The position numbers and the translations under genes were made by a program. From Marinomonas spartinae (GTDB lineage Bacteria; Pseudomonadota; Gammaproteobacteria; Pseudomonadales; Marinomonadaceae): DNA of 64,000 nt. Positions 35,613-45,811 of the stretch are shown here, one piece after another. Position 1 is the first letter of the stretch. Each line of letters opens with the position of its first letter. The DNA lies in assembly GCF_900089775.1 (NCBI RefSeq), contig NZ_FLOB01000009.1, positions 1-64,000 of the forward strand, written 5' to 3'. The notes beneath the pieces are model-generated. The model made no database searches. It was given only the letters and a program-made list of their open reading frames with translations, and was not told where the DNA came from.

Positions 35613-36416
35613 ATGATCATGTGGTTACAAGCCTCTAGCACTCTTGAGTTTTATATTGACACACCGACCCCCTTCTTACTTATGTTGCGCCCTCGTAGCG
35701 GTATGCAACAATGGATTGCCCGTGAAGAGTATGTTTTATCACCCAGTGTTCCAGCGGTTGAATTTACTGATTCGTTTGGCAACCTATGCCAACGCCTAGT
35801 TGCCCCAGCAGGCCATTTCACGATTCGGACATCTGTCGAAATCGAAACCGCCGATGCCTCCGATTCGGCACCAGGTGCACCTTTTGTCGACATACAAAAA
35901 CTACCAAACGACACACTGCCGTTTTTACACCCCAGTCGTTATTGTGATTCTGATCATTTTACCGAGATGGCCTCATCCATCGTTGTCGGACTACCACCAG
36001 GGTACGACCAATGCTGCGCTATTGTCGATTACATTCGCCATGCCATTCAATATACGCCAGGGCAAGGTGAGCAGAATATCAGCGCCTCTCAAGTCAACGA
36101 AGCTGGCCGTGGCGTGTGTCGAGATATGGCCCATTTAGGCATTGCTTGCTGTCGTGCACTCGCTATTCCAGCGCGCATGGTGGTGGGCTATCTAGAGGGA
36201 TTAGAGCCCATGGATCTACACGCTTGGTTTGAAGCCTATGTGGGAGATCGCTGGTACACATTTGATCCTACTCAGGCGAATTTACACGGTGGCCGTGTGG
36301 CTGTTGCCTTTGGGCGAGATGCGGCGGATGTTGCCATCTACACGCAATTTGGCCCTCCTGTGGAACTACTCGATTTAAAGGTTCAAGTCATCAAGACATC
36401 AGAGCCTATGAACTAA
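35613..36416 (+). CDS. Transglutaminase-like cysteine protease family protein
   Basis: 267 residues. The Cys in [19 protein letters not shown] (about residue 169), His in [11 protein letters not shown] and Asp in WYTFDPT form the catalytic triad. An N-terminal beta domain (about 1-95) precedes it. Bacterial members are mostly of unknown function; some are peptidases. The start ATG follows GGTGGGA. Confidence 0.88.
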   Translation: MIMWLQASSTLEFYIDTPTPFLLMLRPRSGMQQWIAREEYVLSPSVPAVEFTDSFGNLCQRLVAPAGHFTIRTSVEIETADASDSAPGAPFVDIQKLPNDTLPFLHPSRYCDSDHFTEMASSIVVGLPPGYDQCCAIVDYIRHAIQYTPGQGEQNISASQVNEAGRGVCRDMAHLGIACCRALAIPARMVVGYLEGLEPMDLHAWFEAYVGDRWYTFDPTQANLHGGRVAVAFGRDAADVAIYTQFGPPVELLDLKVQVIKTSEPMN

Positions 36417-36470
36417 AACCTGACCGTACAAGCAACGAATCGTTTTAATAGTAAAGGGACACTCAACAGT

Positions 36471-36494
36471 AAAAGAGCCGCTTGAGCGGCCCTT
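36471..36494 (-). terminator. Terminator of the phospholipase D-like gene
   Basis: On the minus strand GCCGCT and AGCGGC form a stem followed by TCTTTTAC. It is 15 bp past the stop codon at 36509; on the other strand it also closes the transglutaminase gene. Confidence 0.8.
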
Positions 36495-36508
36495 ATGACT
36501 GACAAGGT

Positions 36509-37735
36509 TTATTTTTCCGAGCCAGGGTGAGGCGTTGGATAATCCTTATCCACCTCTAACGGCTTAGCATATTGGCTATCCCATAACTGCTGGTGTAACT
36601 CAGCAATACGATTAGCCATGGCACCATTTTGCATCACCATTTCTAAGTTGCGTGAATTATCCATATATCCACCTTCCCAGTTACTGGTACCAACCCAAGC
36701 GATTTTATGATCAATTTCCATCGTCTTGCTATGTAAAACGCGGGCATACGGAATAAACCCCTCTTTGGCTTGAGGAAAGGTCACAACCTTAATTTGAATG
36801 TTTGGTAAAACTTGTAAGCTCTTTAAATAATCGATATCCGGTTTTCCCGTATTCCAACTCGACACCATTAACTCTATTTTAACACCACGTTGCGCAGCGG
36901 CACGAATGGCGGTATCAATGATCGGATAATAAGGCCGTGGTCGATGAGTAGAATAAGACAATGGGGCATAGGTCATCACCATGATTTTGACTTCGTGTTT
37001 CGCTTTGGCTAGAAGGCGCGGCAATTCACTCTGGGAGTCCCCCACACCAGGAGGATTAAAGGCATTGGGGCTGGCAACCAAATAATCAGGCTGCGACTCA
37101 TCAGCTAGCACAGTTTTGGTATTGAGTACCACTGGCGGTTGACCCTGTTGAACCCTTGACTGATTCATCCAATCCACTTCAAATATCGCCTGCATTTCAC
37201 GCGCAATGGTTGTATTGGTTACCAACAAGCCCGTTTCATGAATGTGTTTTAAGGAGCGCCAGTCGAAATTTTGGCTGCCCATATAAGCACTTTTTCCGCC
37301 ATCGATCACAAAGTACTTCGCATGAATAATGCCACCACCAATTTTATTATAATCGATCAATTTAAACGTTAAATTGGGGATGGTTTTCAATTCCTCTATG
37401 GTCTTTTTATCGGAGATTCTTAAACCATGTTGATCCATCAAAAAGCGAATTTTAACGCCACGCTCACCCGCCTCTCTTAGATGCTGAATCACTTTTTGTA
37501 ACGGACCATTTGTAGTATTAGGCTCACCCGACACATAAAACTGAGCGATATCAATAGCACTTTTTGCCTTATCAAACTCACTGCACCATACACTGACAGC
37601 ATCTCGTAAATCAGGCGTCGACAAACTGGTTCCACTGGGAATGGTATCCACCAGTTCCATACCAGACTGAACAAATTTTGCCTGCACTCCAACACTCCAT
37701 AACACCATCAAACCTACCAAAAAACGAAACTTCAT
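36509..37735 (-). CDS. Secreted phospholipase D-like protein
   Basis: About 408 residues. A signal peptide ends near GVQA-KF. Two HKD motifs are visible: HAKYFVIDGGKSAYMGSQNFD and HSKTMEIDHKIAWVGTSNWEGG. They form one active site that hydrolyses phosphodiesters or lipids. Likely periplasmic. The frame opens earlier, but ATG 37735 has AGGAGA in front and starts the signal peptide, so it is used. Confidence 0.9.
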   Translation of the reverse strand: MKFRFLVGLMVLWSVGVQAKFVQSGMELVDTIPSGTSLSTPDLRDAVSVWCSEFDKAKSAIDIAQFYVSGEPNTTNGPLQKVIQHLREAGERGVKIRFLMDQHGLRISDKKTIEELKTIPNLTFKLIDYNKIGGGIIHAKYFVIDGGKSAYMGSQNFDWRSLKHIHETGLLVTNTTIAREMQAIFEVDWMNQSRVQQGQPPVVLNTKTVLADESQPDYLVASPNAFNPPGVGDSQSELPRLLAKAKHEVKIMVMTYAPLSYSTHRPRPYYPIIDTAIRAAAQRGVKIELMVSSWNTGKPDIDYLKSLQVLPNIQIKVVTFPQAKEGFIPYARVLHSKTMEIDHKIAWVGTSNWEGGYMDNSRNLEMVMQNGAMANRIAELHQQLWDSQYAKPLEVDKDYPTPHPGSEK

Positions 37736-37820
37736 CAATTGATCTCCTATTGTCCATCCGATGTTTATGTCATAAATAGATGACATTTAAAAGTCTGTTT
37801 TTTGACCGACTCACCATCTC

Positions 37821-37854
37821 ACGAAAAAGCCAGCTAGGAAGCTGGCTTTTTCGT
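37821..37854. terminator. Terminator-like repeat, left copy
   Basis: AAAAAGCCAGC and GCTGGCTTTTT form an 11-bp stem. About 33 of 38 bases are shared with the terminator at 47613, including the following TTTTCGTGTTTAAGT. It is probably the original terminator of the leftward diketogulonate operon, now separated from it by an IS5-type element. Confidence 0.8.
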
Positions 37855-37916
37855 GTTTAAGTTAGGGAACATGAGACAATCTTGCCGACTTAAATTAACT
37901 GTGACTCCTGCCCGCC

Positions 37917-38731
37917 ATGAACCAGCTCTCCTTCGCCGATACCGAATTTACCAGCAAACGCCGTAAAACCCGTAAAGAACGTTTCCTTGGTCGGATGAAT
38001 GAACTGATTCCAAGGCAACAGCTTGAAGCTCAAATTGAACAGTTCTACCCAAAAGCTGGCAATGGTCGGCGTCCTTACCCTCTCGCTACTATGCTGCGCA
38101 TTCACTTTATGCAGAACTGGTACAACATGAGTGATCCAGCAATGGAAACTCCGGTATCTACTTTAAAGAAGGGACAATCGTGGATGCAACGATCATTGAG
38201 GCAGCGAGTTCCACTAAAAATACATCAAACGCACGTGATCCCGAAATGCATCAAACGCAAAAGGGGAAGCAGTGGTTCTTTGGCTTGAAGGCTCATATCG
38301 GTGTGGATGCAAAACTTGGCTTAATACATAGCTTCACCACCACACCAGCTAATGATCACGATCTAAACCAGTTGCCAGAACGGCTTCATGGGGGTGAATC
38401 ATTTATATCTGCGGACTCGGGCTACCGTGGCGTAGAAAATCGCACAGAAACAAAGGATAAGAAAGTCGATTGGTTAGTGGCTGAAATACCTAGCAAGATA
38501 CGTGTTTGGAAAAAGCATCCCCGTCTCAAGGCGCAGCTGATCCGAACGGAATACTTAAAGGCGAGTATCAGAGCGAAAGTCGAGCATCCGTTTAGACTAT
38601 TGAAATGCCAATTTGGTTTTCGCAAAGTCATCTACAAAGGTCTGTCTAAAAATGACAACAAACTCGCCGTACTGTTTACGCTTGGAAATTTGTTACGAGT
38701 GGATCAGATGATACGGTCTGCACGAGGTTAG
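37917..38731 (+). pseudogene. IS5-family transposase, internally deleted
   Basis: Two frames carry the parts of an IS5 transposase. The first runs from [11 protein letters not shown] to [11 protein letters not shown]; the second resumes with [17 protein letters not shown], then [16 protein letters not shown] and [12 protein letters not shown]. The joined product is about 270 residues against the usual 326 or so; roughly 50 residues with the middle of the catalytic domain, including one acidic residue of the DDE set, are missing, and the frame shifts at the join near 38152. The element should be immobile. Terminal inverted repeats were not identified by eye. Confidence 0.88.
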
Positions 38732-38752
38732 TCCGTCCAAATGACGGATTTT
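38732..38752 (+). terminator. Terminator of the IS5 transposase
   Basis: TCCGTC and GACGGA form a stem with loop CAAAT, followed by TTTT, directly after the stop codon. Confidence 0.7.
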
Positions 38753-38823
38753 GGTTGTTCAAAGCACCATAATAGTGAGAAAACTGCGTCTAATTGGCAC
38801 TTTTGAAGTATTGCTGTCGTGCG

Positions 38824-38856
38824 GAACAAGTCAGACCAGAATTATCTGACTTGTTC
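38824..38856. repeat. 12-bp perfect inverted repeat after the diketogulonate operon
   Basis: GAACAAGTCAGA and TCTGACTTGTTC with a 9-nt loop. No U tract on either side; it could be a factor-dependent terminator of the leftward operon or a relic of the IS boundary. Confidence 0.45.
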
Positions 38857-38931
38857 GTAGTATCCCTAGGTGTGTTATTTTTTATTTTTATGGCTTTTAA
38901 ACGGTTTAAATCATGGCATTCTTACTATAAA

Positions 38932-39807
38932 TTAACTAAGTGAAAGTCCCGACTCACTGGCTATTTTTTCTAACTTAGCTTTTGCCATCTTAATATTTTC
39001 AAACCAGTTGTTGTCTTGAGCCCACATTTCAATAACAAATGGAGCGGCATAATCTATTTCAGCAAGGGTTTTAAAAATCGTATAAAAATCCACTTGTCCT
39101 TCACCTATCACTAAATCGCGAAACTGACCCTTACTATCAGGGGAGACTCTTAATGTGTCTTTTAAGTGAATTTGAACAATATGTTGATGAGATAATTTAA
39201 GTTCTGTCGGTACATCATGATTCCATCCCGAAATATTACCGACATCGGGATAAGCCATGAAATAAGGGGAAGGTATTTTTTGTTTCAGTACTTCAAATTT
39301 GCTAAGTGAGTTAAGATAAGGCGTATCCATGATTTCAACACCCAACAAAACACCAGCACGCTCTGCCATCTTAGTGGCTTTTTGCATGCCCTCAACAAAA
39401 CGCTCATGGGTTGCCTGAGATTGAGGTTCGTAATACACATCATAACCCGCCATCTGAATACAACGGATCCCCAATTTATAGGCCAGTGCGATGGCTTTCT
39501 CCATGATCTCAAAAGCCTTGTCACGTACCGAGTCATCCATTGAACCAAATGGGTATTTACGATGAGCACTTAAACACATAGAGTGCAAAGGCATATCCTG
39601 TTCTATGCAGACATCCCGTAGTGCATAAATCTCTTGGTCTGACCAGTCAAGCCGAGCCTGCCGATCGTCCGTTTCATCCACTGATATTTCAACAAAATCA
39701 AAACCCAACTCTTTGGCTTTAGAAAGTCTTTCCCGCCAAGATAGGTCAACAGGTAAAGCTTTTTCATAGATACCTAAGCGAAATTTTTTATTAAAATGGA
39801 TCATCAT
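38932..39807 (-). CDS. ulaE: L-xylulose-5-phosphate 3-epimerase (UlaE/SgbU family)
   Basis: 291 residues; a TIM-barrel of the xylose isomerase-like superfamily. Metal-binding and acid residues lie in VEISVDE, EIMDTPYL, DVGNISGWNHD, HLKDT and FVIEMWA. It converts L-xylulose-5-phosphate to L-ribulose-5-phosphate. It is the last gene of the yia/ula-type operon, next to the IclR regulator. Confidence 0.9.
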   Translation of the reverse strand: MMIHFNKKFRLGIYEKALPVDLSWRERLSKAKELGFDFVEISVDETDDRQARLDWSDQEIYALRDVCIEQDMPLHSMCLSAHRKYPFGSMDDSVRDKAFEIMEKAIALAYKLGIRCIQMAGYDVYYEPQSQATHERFVEGMQKATKMAERAGVLLGVEIMDTPYLNSLSKFEVLKQKIPSPYFMAYPDVGNISGWNHDVPTELKLSHQHIVQIHLKDTLRVSPDSKGQFRDLVIGEGQVDFYTIFKTLAEIDYAAPFVIEMWAQDNNWFENIKMAKAKLEKIASESGLSLS

Positions 39808-39813
39808 ATTGCC

Positions 39814-40572
39814 TCAAAAAAGAGTATTTTCGATTTCAAGCGCTGTAATAGACAAACGCCTAGCTAGATCTTCAAAACCCAGTCGATTCATTTTTGGTGT
39901 TAATGACGAAATACTGATGGCATAAATCGGCATTTTTTCTTTATTAAAAACAGGCTTTGCCACACAAGAGATTCCGGCTTCGTTTTCTTCATCATCAATC
40001 GCAAAACCGCGTTCACGAATTTGGTCAAGAGATTGGAAAAATGCTTCTTTTTCCAAGATGGTATTTTCGGTTAATTGCTCCATCGTATTGGCATTTCGCT
40101 GCCAATACGCTTCACGAACTTGATCATTCGCAAAGGCTAAAAAACATTTACCAGCTGCCGAACAATAAGCAGGGGAATGTAACCCCACGTAGGTACGGGT
40201 TCTAAAAGAGGCATCTTTGGGTTCTAACTTATCTTTAAAGATAATATTGTCCCCATCGAAGGCTAAAAAATTCACTGTTTCATTCACGGAAGCTAGCAAG
40301 TTGGTTAAATGAGGCTTTACATAGCCGGTAACATCAGAATTCAAAGCACTTTGCCCAACATGTAGCAACTTCATTGTCAGTCGATAATCGCCACCACTTG
40401 AAAGCTGTGTCACGTAGCCTTCGCTTTCATAAGTTGAGAGCACTCGATGGACGGAAGATTTCGTCATCTTCAGCGTCTCAGATATATGATTCAAAGACGT
40501 GCCATTTGGAAACTTTCCTAAAAACTCCAACACATTTAATGCTTTGATTAATGACTTAATTTGCTCACTCAT
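39814..40572 (-). CDS. IclR-family transcriptional regulator (YiaJ-like)
   Basis: 252 residues. An N-terminal winged helix (about 1-65, KMTKSSVHRVLSTYESEGYV) precedes the effector domain with YVGLHSPAYCSAAGKCFLAF. It is embedded in the operon it likely represses, as YiaJ represses the E. coli yia operon; two TTCC-type palindromes at the operon promoter are its likely targets. The effector is probably a sugar acid. Confidence 0.9.
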   Translation of the reverse strand: MSEQIKSLIKALNVLEFLGKFPNGTSLNHISETLKMTKSSVHRVLSTYESEGYVTQLSSGGDYRLTMKLLHVGQSALNSDVTGYVKPHLTNLLASVNETVNFLAFDGDNIIFKDKLEPKDASFRTRTYVGLHSPAYCSAAGKCFLAFANDQVREAYWQRNANTMEQLTENTILEKEAFFQSLDQIRERGFAIDDEENEAGISCVAKPVFNKEKMPIYAISISSLTPKMNRLGFEDLARRLSITALEIENTLF

Positions 40573-40581
40573 AAAAAAGAC

Positions 40582-41226
40582 CTACCAGAATTTAGATATT
40601 TCATTATGAAATGATCCCGCAACAACCAAACCCTTATCGCTTGCTAATGCTCGACCAGCAATAAAGGCTTTTACTTTAATGTGTTTGAATAAAGACAAGT
40701 CTGCGGGCTCAATTCCACCTGTAATGGATAACTCAATACCAATATCTGAGAGCTTCTGCATTTTGTTAAGGTCTTGGTCTGTCCAACTAACGCCTGCAAG
40801 TTCTGCGTCTCGAGAACGATGATAAATGGCTTGAGTAACCCCCATATCATACCATGCTCTGGCGTCCTCTAAGGTCCAATGACCGTATAGCTCTATTTGA
40901 ATATCACCCTGATGTTGATCTGCTATTTTCTTCGCTGCCTTGATGGTTTCAATGTGTGCTGCAGCGCTAACGGTTACCCAATTAGCTCCCGCTTCTAATG
41001 CCAACTTTGTTAAAATGGCACTGGCATCGGTCACTTTCATGTCACACACAATAATGTGATTCGGGTACTTTTTACGCATTTTTGCCACGCAGCTCATGCC
41101 TTCGGCAAACGCTAAGATAGTGCCGACTTCAATCACGTCTAATTGCTCAGCAACACGCGAGACGGACTCAAAAGCTGTGTCTATATCGGTTGAGTCCAAT
41201 GCCATTTGTAATAATGGTTTAGTCAT
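40582..41226 (-). CDS. ulaD: 3-keto-L-gulonate-6-phosphate decarboxylase (UlaD/SgbH)
   Basis: About 214 residues. The orotidine phosphate decarboxylase-like fold has VCDMKVTDASA (catalytic Asp-X-Lys-X-X-Asp) and GANWVTVSAAAHIETI. It converts 3-keto-L-gulonate-6-phosphate to L-xylulose-5-phosphate and CO2. The frame is open for twelve more codons, but ATG 41226 follows GAGGAA and starts the family N-terminus. It overlaps the kinase stop by eight bases. Confidence 0.93.
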   Translation of the reverse strand: MTKPLLQMALDSTDIDTAFESVSRVAEQLDVIEVGTILAFAEGMSCVAKMRKKYPNHIIVCDMKVTDASAILTKLALEAGANWVTVSAAAHIETIKAAKKIADQHQGDIQIELYGHWTLEDARAWYDMGVTQAIYHRSRDAELAGVSWTDQDLNKMQKLSDIGIELSITGGIEPADLSLFKHIKVKAFIAGRALASDKGLVVAGSFHNEISKFW

Positions 41227-42712
41227 ATTTTTGTTCCTCAAATGCTTTAAAAAAGGCGACAAGCTGCAAATAACGACGATATTTTCGCTGGTATTGTTCG
41301 TAGTGAGACGTGTTAGGATGGAAGCGTTTTATATCGACGTGCATCGCCTTAAAACCCGCTTGAATCGACGGGTATTCACCCGCACCGGCCATGGCAACCA
41401 AAGCGGCTCCAAGAGAGCCGGTTTCCTCTATACAAGGAATTTCAATCGACATTCCGGTAAGATCCGCAAGCATTTGCATCCATACATTTGATACCGTTGA
41501 CCCACCTGCAACTCGAAGGGAGGTAGCATCAGGAAAACGCACTCGCATTCGGTCTAAATGCACATTGTGACAAAATAAAATGCCTTCCCAGATTGCTTGA
41601 ATCAATTGCCCTTTTGAATGGTGCGCCTGCAACCCATAAAAACCAGCTTTTAGACCCAGTCCCATATTCGATCCATACAAAAAGGGAACAAAAAACAAAT
41701 CACTGCTTGCTGGTGCCAAAGCAGCCACCAATGCTTCATTTTCTTGATGGTTAAACTCACCATTTTGGCCCAAATAATCGACAAACCATTCATAATTGCC
41801 TGCTGATGTGGGACTGGCTTCGTGAATAATATATTGTCCATCAACCACATAATGACCATAGACATAGCGGTAATCTAAAGGCGGAATATTATCTGCAATG
41901 CCGGAAGTGACGGACCAGGTTCCCATCACATAATTAAGTGAGTCAGCACTTTCATCAATGCCTGAACAAACGGCTGTTGACACCACATCAAATAGTCCAC
42001 CAAATACCTGGGTTCCTACTTTTAAACCTGTTTCACGGGCTATTTCTGGCGTAACATAACCCGCTAACTGGTCAGGTTTTATAATAGGAGGGAGAGCGGA
42101 AAACACCTCATCAATGCCAAATAAAGCCAGCAGTTCAGCATCATAATTTCCTGTATTGGCATTGAAGAAATTGCTTTCAGAGATATTGGTTAACTCAGCG
42201 TGTACCTCACCAGTTAATCGAAAACGAATATAATCGTGAGCCATTAATATGGCACCGATTTGCTCGTAGTTTTCCGGCTCATAGTCTTTTAGCCAACGAA
42301 TAATGGAAACGGGATGTCCTGTCCATAAGGTTTGTAGAGTAAGCGGATAAATCTTTTCAGGAAGCTTTTCCGCCTGCCATCTTTCCACAATATCAAGAGA
42401 TCGAGAGTCGGAAGACAAGATACCATTTCGTAAATTACGCTGATTCTTATCAAGCAAATACACGCCCTTACCTTGTGCGGAAATGCTAATACCTTTGATG
42501 TCATCAACATTAATATCTGTTGTCGTTAATAGTTTTGAAATGGCGGCCTTAGCATCATCCCATAAGGCATCTAAATCTCGTTCAACCCATCCCTGTTTAC
42601 TATTAATAACTTTCGCAGACACCTTTGCTATAGCAATTTGATGACCAGAACGATCCAATAAGGCCGCCTTCATAAAGGTTCCACCTGAGTCCAATCCAAT
42701 AAAATAGTTCAT
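41219..42712 (-). CDS. lyxK: FGGY-family carbohydrate kinase (LyxK-like)
   Basis: About 497 residues. It starts with the phosphate loop IGLDSGGTFMKAALLD, and the C-terminal part has LRVAGGSTVSNVWMQMLADLTG and EETGSLGAALVAM, the FGGY signatures. In this operon the substrate should be 3-keto-L-gulonate or L-xylulose. ATG 42712 is chosen over the open frame to 42757 because it begins the family N-terminus and is preceded by GGAAG. Confidence 0.9.
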   Translation of the reverse strand: MNYFIGLDSGGTFMKAALLDRSGHQIAIAKVSAKVINSKQGWVERDLDALWDDAKAAISKLLTTTDINVDDIKGISISAQGKGVYLLDKNQRNLRNGILSSDSRSLDIVERWQAEKLPEKIYPLTLQTLWTGHPVSIIRWLKDYEPENYEQIGAILMAHDYIRFRLTGEVHAELTNISESNFFNANTGNYDAELLALFGIDEVFSALPPIIKPDQLAGYVTPEIARETGLKVGTQVFGGLFDVVSTAVCSGIDESADSLNYVMGTWSVTSGIADNIPPLDYRYVYGHYVVDGQYIIHEASPTSAGNYEWFVDYLGQNGEFNHQENEALVAALAPASSDLFFVPFLYGSNMGLGLKAGFYGLQAHHSKGQLIQAIWEGILFCHNVHLDRMRVRFPDATSLRVAGGSTVSNVWMQMLADLTGMSIEIPCIEETGSLGAALVAMAGAGEYPSIQAGFKAMHVDIKRFHPNTSHYEQYQRKYRRYLQLVAFFKAFEEQKYD

Positions 42713-42722
42713 CTCTGACTTC

Positions 42723-43418
42723 CTACGATTTCTGGCCGTAATAGGCATCTTTGCCATGTTTACGCAGATAATGCTTATCCAATAATTCCTCTTGGACTTT
42801 CACTCCGAGGTTTAAGGAGCGAGTTGCGATGGCCATGGCTGATACTTCCTCTAACACAACGGCGTTATGAACTGCATCAAACGCGTCTTTTCCCCACGAA
42901 AAAGGCGCATGACCAGAAACAACCGCACCTGGAATGGCGGCGGCATCAAGGTTTCTTTTAGTGAACTCTTCAATAAGAACAAGCCCCGTATTTTTCTCAT
43001 AATCATGAGCAATTTCAGCAGCTGAGAGCTGACGAGTACAGGGTATATCGCCGTAAAAATAATCAGCGTGCGTTGTTCCCAATGCGGGTATATCCAGCCC
43101 CGCCTGGGCCCAAACTGTCGCATGTCGAGAATGAGTGTGGACAATGCCACCAATACTATGGAACGCTTTATACAACTCAATGTGGGTTTGTGTGTCACTG
43201 GAAGGGTTTAGATGCCCTTCCACTTGTTTACCATCGAGATCAACAATAACAATGTCATCGACTGTCATTTGCGAATACTCCACACCCGATGGCTTAATCG
43301 CAATAATGCCTTTATCACGATCTATCTCAGACACGTTACCCCAGGTAAAAGTGACTAGACCATACTCGGGAAGCTTTAAATTGGCCTTTAAAACCCGCTC
43401 TTTTAATGCTTGATACAT
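42723..43418 (-). CDS. sgbE: L-ribulose-5-phosphate 4-epimerase (SgbE/UlaF/AraD)
   Basis: 231 residues. Zinc ligands lie in [12 protein letters not shown] and a His in the [11 protein letters not shown] segment; the [16 protein letters not shown] motif is typical of the class. It converts L-ribulose-5-phosphate to D-xylulose-5-phosphate, which enters the pentose phosphate pathway. It lies 10 nt before the kinase. Confidence 0.93.
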   Translation of the reverse strand: MYQALKERVLKANLKLPEYGLVTFTWGNVSEIDRDKGIIAIKPSGVEYSQMTVDDIVIVDLDGKQVEGHLNPSSDTQTHIELYKAFHSIGGIVHTHSRHATVWAQAGLDIPALGTTHADYFYGDIPCTRQLSAAEIAHDYEKNTGLVLIEEFTKRNLDAAAIPGAVVSGHAPFSWGKDAFDAVHNAVVLEEVSAMAIATRSLNLGVKVQEELLDKHYLRKHGKDAYYGQKS

Positions 43419-43515
43419 AATGATTCCCTCACGAAAATCGATTCTTGATGCTCAATAAAATACAAGATCAAATACAGGGCTTAATAAGATGATTCTCATC
43501 AAACCCCGCACTTTT

Positions 43516-44511
43516 TTATTGTTTTGATGCCGCTAAAATTTCGTTCACCATTTTGTCGCCGTATTGTTTAATAAAGGCATTCCAAACAGGCTTGACCGCT
43601 TTTTGAAATGCCGCAGTATCGACATCACGATTGACTTTCATGCCATGCGCCTCTAGCTCAGAAATCATTTTGGCCTCTTTATCAACACTTAGTTTACGTT
43701 GCATAGCAATCGCATCTTTTGCAGAACTCATGATAATTTTCTGATTTTCAGGACTTAATTTATTAAACTTTTTTAAGTTCATCACAAAAACTAATGGTGA
43801 ATAAGCATGCTGAGTAAGACTTAAATACTTCTGAACTTCATAAAGCTTATAAGAAAGGGTAACTGGAATAGGTTGATCTTGAGCATTCACAACATTTGTT
43901 TCTAATGCATTATAAAGCTCTGACGCGGGAATTTGAGTTGGATTCGCCCCTAAAAGAGCAAACATATCATTCAATGCTTTAGAACCATTCACTCGCATCC
44001 TTAAACCCTTAAGATCACTCGGTTCACGAATGGGGCCTCGATTATTAGTAATGTTTCGATAACCATTTTCAGGATAACCAAGCCCTTTAATACCAAACTG
44101 CTCCATGTTAGCTAAAACAGATTGCCCCACTTTTCCGTCCAGCACTTTATAAGCGGTTTTTCGATTAGGAAACATAAATGGCAGGGTAAAAGCAGAAGAT
44201 TCAGGTAGTAGTCCAGAATAATTATTCAAACCGACAATGGAAAAGGTAATAACGCCTAAGCGTGTTTCCTGAATCAGTTGAGAATCAGTGCCAAGTTGAC
44301 CATGAGGGAATATGTTAACTTTAATATCACCATGAGTGCGACTTTCAACTTCTTTTTTAAAATAAAGAGACATTGTTTGCTGTAGATCTGACTTAGGTGC
44401 TGAATGAGCCAGCTTAAACGTCATATCCGCCATCGAATTACCAGAAAAAACGGTTAATGTCATCAATGACACAACACTCAAATATTTCAAACAAAATTTA
44501 ATTATTTTCAT
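43516..44511 (-). CDS. yiaO: TRAP transporter substrate-binding protein (DctP/YiaO type)
   Basis: About 331 residues. A signal peptide ends near SMA-DMTF. The TRAP signature YPENGYRNITNNRGP and MRVNGSKALNDMF are visible; the Arg binding the carboxylate lies in this block. It binds 2,3-diketo-L-gulonate or a related sugar acid in the periplasm. ATG 44511 follows AAGGAG at good spacing. Confidence 0.92.
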   Translation of the reverse strand: MKIIKFCLKYLSVVSLMTLTVFSGNSMADMTFKLAHSAPKSDLQQTMSLYFKKEVESRTHGDIKVNIFPHGQLGTDSQLIQETRLGVITFSIVGLNNYSGLLPESSAFTLPFMFPNRKTAYKVLDGKVGQSVLANMEQFGIKGLGYPENGYRNITNNRGPIREPSDLKGLRMRVNGSKALNDMFALLGANPTQIPASELYNALETNVVNAQDQPIPVTLSYKLYEVQKYLSLTQHAYSPLVFVMNLKKFNKLSPENQKIIMSSAKDAIAMQRKLSVDKEAKMISELEAHGMKVNRDVDTAAFQKAVKPVWNAFIKQYGDKMVNEILAASKQ

Positions 44512-44530
44512 TATTTTTCTCCTTTTGATT

Positions 44531-45811
44531 TCAACCAATAATTAATTTCATTGGAACAGTTATAATTCCAGGAAATACGATAAATAGTATAAGTAACAAC
44601 ATATAGGCCCCTATAAATGGAAGTACACCTTTTATAGAGGCAGACATTGGTACTCGAGAGACCCCACAAACAACATTTAAAACATTACCAACGGGGGGAG
44701 TAATGAGACCTATGGAAGTATTAATAACAAACATTAATCCGAAATACACAGGATCAATACCTGCCAATTTAATAACCGGCATAAGTAATGGCACCAGAAT
44801 CAAGATACTTGGGCTTAAATCCATCACCATGCCAACTAAAAAAACCAGCAGCATAATAACGGCCATTAATAAACGTGGGCTGTCGACAAGTGGTGTCAGT
44901 AATTCGGCAAGCTGTTGAGGCAATTGGGCAACGGTAATTAACCAAGCAGCCACCATCGCGCAACCAACAAGGAACATCACCATGGCTGTTGATCGTGCAG
45001 CTCGGCCAAGCACCAGATATAACTTGCGAAATGTTAATTCACGATAGACAAAAGTAGAAATAAAAATGGCATAAACGGCTGCTACTGCAGCGGCTTCTGT
45101 AGGAGTGAATACACCAAAACGAATCCCACCTAATATAATAATGGGTAAAAAAAGTGCCCAAATACCATCTTTTAAAGCATTTAACCGCTCGGCTCCTGAT
45201 GATTTTTCAATAATTTCAAAATTTTTCTTTCTAGCTAATACAAACCACACGATAAGTAATGTCATCCCCATAATAAAGCCTGGTACAATCCCGGCAATAA
45301 ATAGGTTCTTAATGGATATACCACCAGCAACACCAATTAAAATCAAAGGAATAGAAGGAGGAATAACGGGAGCAATAATTCCACCAGAAGCAAGCAATCC
45401 AATAGACGATCCTTCAGGGTATTTTGCACCTCTCATCATAGGGTAGAGAATGCTCACAAGTGCTGCAGCATCAGCAACAGCGGAGCCAGATAACCCAGCT
45501 AACAAAATAGATGTTAGAATAGCAACATAGCCTAAACCGCCTTTACGATGACCAACAAACGCATTGGCAAGACGCACAATTCTTATAGACAAGCCACCAA
45601 TTGACATCACCTCACCAGCAACTAAGAAGAAAGGAATGGCCAAAAGAGTAAAGCTATCCACACCACTAATGAGCGCATTAGATAATATATCGGCACTAAA
45701 AAGGTTCATATGAAACATAAGTGCCATGGAGGATAATAAGAGGGCAAATGATACTGGTAGCCCCAGTAAAATCGAACCGATTAGCACAATAAGAAAAATA
45801 GCCAACGTCAT
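44531..45811 (-). CDS. yiaN: TRAP transporter large permease (DctM/YiaN type)
   Basis: About 426 residues, twelve predicted membrane segments. DctM signatures include GLSGSAVADAAALVSILYPMM and GIIAPVIPPSIPLILIG. It carries the substrate using a Na+ or H+ gradient. The frame is open upstream, but ATG 45811 with GGAGG in front overlaps the small permease stop as ATGA, so the two are coupled. Confidence 0.93.
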   Translation of the reverse strand: MTLAIFLIVLIGSILLGLPVSFALLLSSMALMFHMNLFSADILSNALISGVDSFTLLAIPFFLVAGEVMSIGGLSIRIVRLANAFVGHRKGGLGYVAILTSILLAGLSGSAVADAAALVSILYPMMRGAKYPEGSSIGLLASGGIIAPVIPPSIPLILIGVAGGISIKNLFIAGIVPGFIMGMTLLIVWFVLARKKNFEIIEKSSGAERLNALKDGIWALFLPIIILGGIRFGVFTPTEAAAVAAVYAIFISTFVYRELTFRKLYLVLGRAARSTAMVMFLVGCAMVAAWLITVAQLPQQLAELLTPLVDSPRLLMAVIMLLVFLVGMVMDLSPSILILVPLLMPVIKLAGIDPVYFGLMFVINTSIGLITPPVGNVLNVVCGVSRVPMSASIKGVLPFIGAYMLLLILFIVFPGIITVPMKLIIG

